From assembly GCA_049292975.1 (NCBI GenBank), contig JBATRZ010000060.1:1-23670 (forward strand): a stretch of DNA of 23,670 bases, given 5' to 3'. Origin of the DNA: JBGSWE01 sp049292975. GTDB lineage: Bacteria; Patescibacteriota; Saccharimonadia; Saccharimonadales; JACDBH01. Shown here piece by piece: positions 22,390-23,670 of this stretch (its first letter is position 1; every line of letters begins with the position of its first letter). The translations under genes and the position numbers were made by a program. Under the pieces are notes generated by a model, which saw only the letters and a program-made list of their open reading frames with translations, did not search any database and had not been told where the DNA came from.

Positions 22390-23004
22390 TTAATTACCGT
22401 GAAGCGCCAGGTTGCGCTCGTGAGAGCCAACGATGAGTTTTGATTTCTGATACGGATCCGGCACAAAGGTGAAGGTGTAGTTCTGTTGTTCGCCGGCCGT
22501 TTCTACGACCAAGGTGCCGTAATTTAGCACATGCGCAATTACACCCTTCTGGGTGACTGTGACGTCCTGGACATCGCCTATGGAAAGTTGTGATATTTTG
22601 CGGTTGAATAAGCTCACATACAGCACTTGGGCAATCTTCTCGCTGGTTACGTAGATAACATTGTTGCGGAATAAGAATGCCGCGATCCCAGTCATGACGG
22701 CTGCGCCCAGGACAATAAAGTATGCCAGCCCAACCAGCAGCGGCTTGAATCCGTTCAGTTCGCCAACACCGAGTATTTCATTCAGGTCCATGCTTGAGGC
22801 AATCCCCACAACCATGCTTATGCCAAAAATAACAAAGAGGCCCGACAGCAGGATAAGCACCAGGCCGAACTGATGTTTATGTATTTCTGTAACCATGCGT
22901 TCGTTGGAGTCAAACTCGATGTACTTGAAGAATTTGCGGCCCATCAGCGACATATGGTCTTGGGCAGCGGCACGGTTCCGGATATCAGCTTGTGATTCTT
23001 CCAT
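22390..23004 (-). CDS. PH-domain (bPH2/YdbT-like) membrane protein
   Basis: From ATG 23004 the protein has 204 residues. A hydrophilic N-terminus (about 1-45) is followed by two membrane segments (about 46-70 and 87-112). A bacterial PH-like domain follows: NNVIYVTSEKIAQVLYVSLFNRKISQLSIGDVQDVTV (shown in part: RKISQLSIGDVQDVTV) and the strand GTLVVETAG. Such proteins are common, small and of unknown function. TATACT (23018-23013) lies 8 nt before ATG 23004 with no Shine-Dalgarno, so a leaderless mRNA is likely. A TTG at 23013 is open but coincides with the -10. It follows ruvB by 14 bp. Confidence 0.8.
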   Translation of the reverse strand: MEESQADIRNRAAAQDHMSLMGRKFFKYIEFDSNERMVTEIHKHQFGLVLILLSGLFVIFGISMVVGIASSMDLNEILGVGELNGFKPLLVGLAYFIVLGAAVMTGIAAFLFRNNVIYVTSEKIAQVLYVSLFNRKISQLSIGDVQDVTVTQKGVIAHVLNYGTLVVETAGEQQNYTFTFVPDPYQKSKLIVGSHERNLALHGN

Positions 23005-23018
23005 ATGCAACAAGTATA

Positions 23019-23670
23019 TTACACCAGGCTGGTCTGCGTCTTATCGTCACTAGGTTTTTTATCTAGATGCTCATATGCTTTTGGCGTTACTTTGCGGCCG
23101 CGCGGCGTGCGCTCCAGCAAGCCTATCTGCATAAGATACGGCTCATAAAAATCTTCGATAGTGGTTGCCTCATCACCGGTAAGGGCGGCAAGGGTATTAA
23201 GCCCGACAGGATTAACTCCGTAATTTTCGATAATACGGCCCAGCAGATAGCGATCTGCGGGATCCAGGCCGAGTTCGTCTATTTCGAGCATACCGAGAGC
23301 TGCGTGAGTAGTTGTGGTATCTATGATTCCGTCGCCATTCACATCGGCATAGTCACGCACACGCTTAAGCAGGCGGTTAGCGATACGGGGCGTCAGGCGG
23401 GCGCGGGTAGATAGTGTCTTGGCTGCGCCGGGCTCTATCTTTGACTCAAGTATACCGGCAGCACGGCTGATTATCTTGGCAATCTGCTCGGGAGTGTAGA
23501 ACTCCAGGCGGTGCATCATACCGAAACGGTCACGCAGTGGTGCAGCTAACGCGCCCGTACGGGTGGTGGCACCGATAAGCGTAAACTTAGGCACATCCAG
23601 GCGCAGGCTGCGGGCACTTGGGCCTTTGCCCAGCATAATATCAATTTTGTAATCTTCCATGGCGCTATAC
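23019..23670 (-). CDS. ruvB: Holliday junction helicase RuvB, C-terminal part (cut by window end)
   Basis: The frame is open through the right edge, where YSAMED matches the family YPAMEDF, so the 5' half lies outside. About 216 residues are visible. They hold sensor 1 (LIGATTRTG), the arginine finger region LRDRFG, the small ATPase lid (RAAGILESKI, IANRLLKRVRDYA) and the winged-helix end with the conserved RTPRGRKVTPKAYEHL. RuvB is the hexameric motor that drives branch migration with RuvA. A short hydrophilic tail (DKKPSDDKTQTSLV) follows. Nothing suggests a defect. Confidence 0.95.
   Translation of the reverse strand, partial: YSAMEDYKIDIMLGKGPSARSLRLDVPKFTLIGATTRTGALAAPLRDRFGMMHRLEFYTPEQIAKIISRAAGILESKIEPGAAKTLSTRARLTPRIANRLLKRVRDYADVNGDGIIDTTTTHAALGMLEIDELGLDPADRYLLGRIIENYGVNPVGLNTLAALTGDEATTIEDFYEPYLMQIGLLERTPRGRKVTPKAYEHLDKKPSDDKTQTSLV

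Noticed and set aside
1..23670. CRISPR array, prophage or insertion sequence
   Set aside because: No regular spaced repeats, integrase, transposase or phage genes are visible.

Overview
This 23.7 kb window looks like chromosomal DNA of a Patescibacteria/CPR bacterium, most probably a Saccharibacteria (TM7) relative. The grounds are a shortened TsaB, a monoderm-type type IV pilus operon without a secretin gene, lamin-tail and PRC-barrel surface or accessory proteins, and compact coupled genes. TGA ends several conserved genes (tsaE, pilM, pilN), so the code is standard and UGA=Gly lineages (Absconditabacteria, Gracilibacteria) are unlikely. The lineage is inferred from gene content; there is no rRNA here.

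Layout. 1-1340: an orphan hypothetical gene and a tRNA-Pro(UGG). 1344-3393: a 52-residue membrane protein, an ABC1/UbiB-like kinase with altered motifs, and a 62-residue membrane protein. 3441-8354 (minus): a run reading from the right, consisting of a Cys-containing small ORF, a lamin-tail surface protein, tsaE, a small ORF inside a repeat, tsaB, rny (RNase Y) and ymdB. 8559-9086 (plus): a PRC-barrel protein converging on recX. 9083-11480 (minus): recA, two tandem YdjM-like membrane proteins, recX. 11860-22202 (plus): type IV pilus genes pilB, pilC, a pilin, three prepilin-like minor subunits (two of them over 500 residues), pilM, a small ORF, pilN, pilO and a 95-residue membrane protein. 22390-23670 (minus): a PH-domain membrane protein and the 3' part of ruvB.

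How the parts work together. The pilus genes supply an assembly ATPase, a platform, the PilM/N/O alignment proteins, a major pilin candidate and a minor-pilin complex that probably carries the adhesive tip. No pilT, pilD or secretin gene lies in the window. tsaE and tsaB belong to tRNA t6A synthesis, rny and ymdB to RNA turnover, and recA, recX and ruvB to recombination.

The least expected content is small and non-canonical. Three ORFs of 45-54 codons sit in gaps between known genes and are joined to them by ATGA overlaps. A structured element occurs twice (6345-6457 and 22217-22380) with compensatory changes in a helix. A 123-bp near-perfect palindrome lies between pilC and the pilin. YmdB has Trp in place of its catalytic His68, and the ABC1 kinase has changed KxGQ and DFG motifs. 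Several genes have a -10 hexamer 6-10 nt before the start codon and no Shine-Dalgarno, which suggests leaderless mRNAs.
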